Shown: piece after piece, positions 61,315-64,000 of the stretch
Numbering within the stretch: the stretch's first letter is position 1
How the letters are laid out: the number at the start of each line of letters is the position of its first letter
Assembly (NCBI RefSeq): GCF_047461615.1
Contig: NZ_JANSHI010000014.1
Location: 11,975 to 75,974 of the forward strand
Direction of reading: 5' to 3'
Length of the DNA: 64,000 bases
From: Thermostichus sp047461615
Lineage (GTDB): Bacteria; Cyanobacteriota; Cyanobacteriia; Thermostichales; Thermostichaceae
Notes under the pieces: generated by a model
The model's database searches: none
The model's input: only the letters and a program-made list of their open reading frames with translations
What the model was told of the DNA's origin: nothing
Program-made: the position numbers and the translations under genes

Positions 61315-61538
61315 GTCCGAAGATCCTGCCTGGAATTTTGGGATTCATTCTACGGGGCCTCAGCTCCCCTCCTAGCAGCCGCCGTCCGGATCGTTAAAAA
61401 AGTTCATGCTCGCTTAACAGAGATATAGACCCTTGTCAAGGGATCCGTTTTTGCCTGCGCCTCCCCAGTCCTTGACTTTTTCCTAGGCAAATAGCTTTTC
61501 CCAGCACCACTGCTGCCCAGGTGTTTCTAGGATCCTGT
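61315..61538 (-). other. psaL upstream region
   Basis: This part of the 488-base psbJ-psaL gap must hold the psaL promoter. On the minus strand a perfect TTGACA (61434-61439) is followed 16-18 bases later only by TTAAGC/TAAGCG, a poor -10. No light-regulated HLR1 direct repeat was recognised. Confidence 0.4.
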
Positions 61539-61567
61539 AAAAAAACCTAGCTGAAGTGCAGCTAGGT
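61539..61567 (-). terminator. Strong intrinsic terminator downstream of psbEFLJ
   Basis: CCTAGCTG (61559-61566 read on minus) pairs with CAGCTAGG (61546-61553) with a 5-base loop, followed by seven T (61545-61539). It lies about 236 bases after psbJ, ending either the psb transcript or a separate RNA. Confidence 0.85.
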
Positions 61568-61802
61568 CAAAAGAATACGGCTCCTACCGCGAGATCCTCC
61601 CCTCCATAAATCAAGCCAAGGGGCACCCCAAAATAAAGGTACGCAAAGGTTGACCTTTGCGCTCTGGTCTAACGACGCCGTGCCACCCCACTGGATAAGA
61701 CAGGACGGCGAGCTGCGCCGCACAGCTCTTCCTCCCCTTCACGCGAGGTAGAACGAAACAGAGCGAGGATTACTGCTCCTCGCCCTCCCCTACTTCTCTA
61801 AA
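61568..61802 (-). ncRNA. Structured untranslated segment after psbJ (candidate RNA or long 3' UTR)
   Basis: No ORF of useful length is present. It contains a hairpin just after the psbJ stop (GCGAGGA/TCCTCGC at 61763-61783) and a nearly perfect palindrome CGCAAAGGT-TG-ACCTTTGCG at 61642-61661, and ends at the terminator 61539-61567. It is too short and lacks the hallmark sequences of RNase P RNA and tmRNA. It may be the psbEFLJ 3' UTR or a small RNA processed from it. Confidence 0.4.
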
Positions 61803-61922
61803 CTACACCGACGATCCAAGACCGGTATAGGAGCCGTAGAAGAAGAGTCCAACCACCGTAATCACCCCCAGCCCAACAACCACAGCCACTATCCACAGGG
61901 GGATCCTTGCTTGACTGGTCAT
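61803..61922 (-). CDS. psbJ: Photosystem II protein J
   Basis: 39 residues: MTSQARIPLWIVAVVVGLGV then ITVVGLFFYGSYTGLGSSV. One membrane helix; the ending GLFFYGSYTGLGSS is typical of PsbJ, which lies near the QB exchange channel. Ribosome site GGAGG 10 bases before the ATG. Last gene of psbE-F-L-J, 118 bases after psbL, a longer gap than between the other genes. Confidence 0.96.
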   Translation of the reverse strand: MTSQARIPLWIVAVVVGLGVITVVGLFFYGSYTGLGSSV

Positions 61923-62040
61923 AGCAACTGACCTCCAAAAGAACCGAAAGGAGATTACACTCCTAGCTTCCAGCAAAAACGGGTTTGCACTGATCCCTGG
62001 AGTCCTTCCTCAACTGTTAGAAGTAGGGATGACCCTCGCT

Positions 62041-62166
62041 TCAGTTGAGAAAGTAGCTAGAAAACAACAGGCCAAGCACAAACACCAACAACAAGCCCAG
62101 GTATAGGGAGGTGCGGTTTAGCTCTACCGGCTGGGTATTAGGGTTCTTTTCAGGTTGATCAGCCAT
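62041..62166 (-). CDS. psbL: Photosystem II protein L
   Basis: 41 residues with ELNRTSLYLGLLLVFVLGLL and the ending FSSYFLN, nearly invariant in PsbL. A short hydrophilic N-terminus (MADQPEKNPNTQPV) precedes one helix. It stabilises the PSII dimer and QA site. Starts 6 bases after the psbF stop. Confidence 0.97.
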   Translation of the reverse strand: MADQPEKNPNTQPVELNRTSLYLGLLLVFVLGLLFSSYFLN

Positions 62167-62172
62167 AGGGGT

Positions 62173-62322
62173 TCACCGTTGAATAAACTGCATTGCCGCA
62201 ATGGCTCCCAGAAAGAAAACAGTTGGGATGGCCAAAGTATGCACTGCCAGCCAGCGGACAGTAAAAACAGGGTAAAAAACAGGCTCGTCAGCATTGGGTT
62301 GAGTAACTGGTTTAGTTGCCAT
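62173..62322 (-). CDS. psbF: Cytochrome b559 beta subunit
   Basis: 49 residues. PVFTVRWLAVHTLAIPTVFF carries the heme-ligand histidine (His28), and the helix ends LGAIAAMQFIQR. The N-terminus (MATKPVTQPNADEPVFY) is about four residues longer than the usual 44-45. With PsbE it binds the b559 heme of PSII. Confidence 0.97.
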   Translation of the reverse strand: MATKPVTQPNADEPVFYPVFTVRWLAVHTLAIPTVFFLGAIAAMQFIQR

Positions 62323-62384
62323 CGCTCAGACCTTGCCTCTTTTACAAACTGTAACAGTTGCGAAGTTGCTGCCCTCACCCCGTT

Positions 62385-62630
62385 CTAGCGCGTCAACCTC
62401 TCCAGCTGCTCAAGAGCGTTGAAGCGGTCGCTTACAATGGGCAATTCCTGACGCTCTGCGGTGAAGTACTCATTGGGGCGCGGCGTGCCAAAAATATCAT
62501 AGGCTAGGCCCGTGCTCACAAAAAGCCAGCCTGCCAAAAACAAGGCGGGAATGGTCAGCGCATGAATGACCCAGTAGCGGACACTGGTAATAATGTCAAC
62601 AAAAGGTCGTTCTCCGGTGTTGCCAGCCAT
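62385..62630 (-). CDS. psbE: Cytochrome b559 alpha subunit
   Basis: 81 residues. GERPFVDIITSVRYWVIHAL contains the heme histidine, followed by TIPALFLAGWLFVSTGLAYD, then FGTPRPNEYFTAERQELPIV and SDRFNALEQLERL. Length and sequence are standard. Strong ribosome site GGGAGGAG 4 bases before the ATG. First gene of the psbEFLJ operon; promoter just upstream. Confidence 0.98.
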   Translation of the reverse strand: MAGNTGERPFVDIITSVRYWVIHALTIPALFLAGWLFVSTGLAYDIFGTPRPNEYFTAERQELPIVSDRFNALEQLERLTR

Positions 62631-62690
62631 GAAACTCCTCCCTGCGGTAGGGGCAAAAGCGCTTCTTGAACTTTTTGAGGCTATACCTCA

Positions 62691-62719
62691 ATCATAAGGA
62701 CTTCGAGGCACAACTACAA
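62691..62719 (-). promoter_or_regulatory. Candidate promoter of psbEFLJ
   Basis: On the minus strand TTGTAG (62719-62714), a 17-base spacer, and TATGAT (62696-62691) lie 61 bases before the psbE start. Spacing is ideal and the -10 good. Confidence 0.5.
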
Positions 62720-62797
62720 GTTAAGGCCGGATCCCATCCTAACCTGCAGGTGGGAGAAGGTGAAGTAACAGAGTGTGCCACCCTGGATTCCCCGCCC

Positions 62798-63922
62798 ATG
62801 GATCCCTGTCTGATTCCTGTCAAGCTTCCCCACGGCTCCTACGACATCGTCATCCAATCTCCAGAAGGCCCTAGGGGCCGCAACCTCATCCACTTGGGAT
62901 CGCAGATGCGAGCCAGAGGACTTGCCGGCAAGGCGCTGGTGGTGAGCCATCCGGGCATTGCCAAGCACTTTGCCGAAAAGTTGATGCAGGGCCTGCAACA
63001 AGCAGGATTTGCTGCCCATCTTTTTCTTTTGCCTGCTGGCGAGCGCTACAAAACCCTGCGCTCGGTGGCCAGGATCTACGACGCCGCCTTGAGCTTTGGC
63101 CTGGAGCGCTCTTCCACTCTCATTGCCCTGGGAGGCGGGGTCATCGGGGATATGGTTGGGTTTGCCGCCGCCACTTGGCTGCGCGGGATCCCTTGGGTGC
63201 AGGTGCCCACTTCGCTTTTGGCCATGGTGGATGCGGCCATTGGCGGCAAGACCGGCGTCAACCATCCTGGTGGGAAAAATCTCATTGGGGCCTTCTACCA
63301 GCCGCGCCTGGTGTGGATGGATCCAACGGTGTTGCAGACCCTGCCCCGGCGGGAGTTTACCTCTGCCCTGGCCGAAGTGATCAAGTACGGTGTCATCCAG
63401 GCCGCCGACCTGTTTGAGTTTTTGGAAGAGCAGCCCAGGCTAGGCCGCTACACCGATTTTGCCCCCTCAGACTTGCACTATCTGCTGCGGCGCTGTGCCG
63501 AGTGCAAAGCCTGGGTGGTGCAGCAGGACGAACGCGAAGGGGGCTTGCGGGCCATCCTCAACTACGGCCACACCCTCGGCCATGCCCTAGAAACCGTTAC
63601 CGGCTACCGCCGCTACCTACACGGGGAGGCTGTTGCCATCGGCATGGTAGCTGCCGGGGAGATTGCCCGTCGCTTGGGTTGGTGGAGTGCCACCGAAGCC
63701 GAACGGCAGCGGCACCTGATCGAGAGGGCAGGGCTGCCCAGCCACTGGCCTGCCGGGATCCCTTGGGAGGCAGTGCTGCAGGCAATGCAGGCCGACAAGA
63801 AAGTTAAACAAGGACGGATCCGCTTTGTCTTACCGCGCCGGATTGGCCAAGCGGAGCTGACCGATCAAGTTGAGCTAGCCGATGTGCAGGCTGCTCTGGC
63901 TTCGATGACGGAAACCTCTTGA
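62798..63922 (+). CDS. aroB: 3-dehydroquinate synthase
   Basis: 374 residues from ATG 62798; the open frame begins at TTG 62666 but that part overlaps the psbE promoter region. It closes DAHP to 3-dehydroquinate with NAD and zinc. LLPAGERYKTLRSV, ALGGGVIGDMVGFAAATWLRGIPWVQVPTSLLAMVDAAIGGKTGVNHPGGKNLIGAFYQP, the AEVIKYGVI motif and NYGHTLGHALETVTGY plus HGEAVAIGM (zinc ligands) are complete. Second shikimate-pathway gene in the window. The last 78 bases of the window after it hold nothing recognisable. Confidence 0.97.
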   Translation: MDPCLIPVKLPHGSYDIVIQSPEGPRGRNLIHLGSQMRARGLAGKALVVSHPGIAKHFAEKLMQGLQQAGFAAHLFLLPAGERYKTLRSVARIYDAALSFGLERSSTLIALGGGVIGDMVGFAAATWLRGIPWVQVPTSLLAMVDAAIGGKTGVNHPGGKNLIGAFYQPRLVWMDPTVLQTLPRREFTSALAEVIKYGVIQAADLFEFLEEQPRLGRYTDFAPSDLHYLLRRCAECKAWVVQQDEREGGLRAILNYGHTLGHALETVTGYRRYLHGEAVAIGMVAAGEIARRLGWWSATEAERQRHLIERAGLPSHWPAGIPWEAVLQAMQADKKVKQGRIRFVLPRRIGQAELTDQVELADVQAALASMTETS

Positions 63923-64000
63923 ACCGCTCTGAAAGACTTATACAACGCTGGACAAAAGCGGACTTTTGCTCCAGGTTGACGCTTTCTTCCTGCTTCCACG

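Noticed and set aside
61568..61802. RNase P RNA or tmRNA in the psbJ-psaL gap
   Set aside because: Hallmark segments of both RNAs are missing and the segment is too short for either.
62124..62378. 84-residue minus-strand frame covering psbF and psbL
   Set aside because: Wrong frame; the true psbF and psbL proteins are read in adjacent frames.

Overview
The window is chromosomal DNA of a cyanobacterium. It carries photosystem I genes (psaL, psaI), the photosystem II psbE-psbF-psbL-psbJ cluster, biliverdin reductase, a DpsA-type ferritin, IctB, a glnB-amt pair and menF/menA for phylloquinone. The DNA is GC-rich, and the palindrome GGGATCCC recurs more than 50 times where one or two copies are expected by chance; the classic HIP1 octamer GCGATCGC was noticed only once. 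Gene content and this palindrome point to the hot-spring Synechococcus (Thermostichus, JA/OS type) lineage. That assignment is inference from memory, not a database match. No rRNA, tRNA, CRISPR array, transposase or prophage was recognised, and the region reads as a housekeeping chromosome segment.

Layout. 0-2 kb (minus): a JAMM peptidase, a CysO-like sulfur carrier and an E1-like MoeB enzyme cut by the window edge, with a small cysteine-motif protein upstream. 2-7.3 kb: Hsp33, a membrane GT2 glycosyltransferase, a DUF697-type GTPase, DpsA, a small conserved protein and a thioredoxin-like [2Fe-2S] protein. 7.4-11.3 kb: threonine synthase, then divergent menF/menA. 11.4-17.6 kb: a lipopolysaccharide-export operon (LptC/OstA-like, LptF/G, LptD-like). 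17.7-28.5 kb: dapL, bvdR, rimM, gyrB, hisZ, an isochorismatase-family hydrolase divergent from pncB, gmd and rpsD. 28.5-36.2 kb: a TolC-like protein and the respiratory oxidase locus (ctaB, ctaA // ctaC, ctaD, ctaE). 36.2-42.7 kb: holA, ictB, glnB-amt, ispD, cobM. 42.8-48 kb: an ABC transporter without a visible binding protein, thiC behind a TPP-riboswitch-like leader, and a glyoxalase-fold protein. 48-57.5 kb (all minus): a phosphohexomutase, fabD-fabH-plsX, radA, aroC, coaX and trpB. 57.7-60.4 kb: a frameshifted secreted-protein gene, then a two-gene chaperone unit in which an HTH domain is fused to a GrpE-like domain and is followed by a lid-less Hsp70. 60.4-62.7 kb: psaL-psaI and psbEFLJ. 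62.8-63.9 kb: aroB.

How the parts connect. menF and trpB draw on chorismate made through aroB and aroC. ctaA and ctaB make heme A for the ctaCDE oxidase. plsX/fabH/fabD start fatty-acid and phospholipid synthesis. glnB-amt sits behind a perfect NtcA-type site, and a second such site lies between ctaA and ctaC.

Points most worth a second look: the HTH-GrpE/Hsp70 pair; the sulfur carrier ending Gly-Gly-Trp beside a JAMM peptidase; the thiC leader without an obvious CUGAGA element; a short repeat found four times in the cta locus, where it forms the ends of predicted proteins; and an untranslated structured segment after psbJ ending in a strong terminator.
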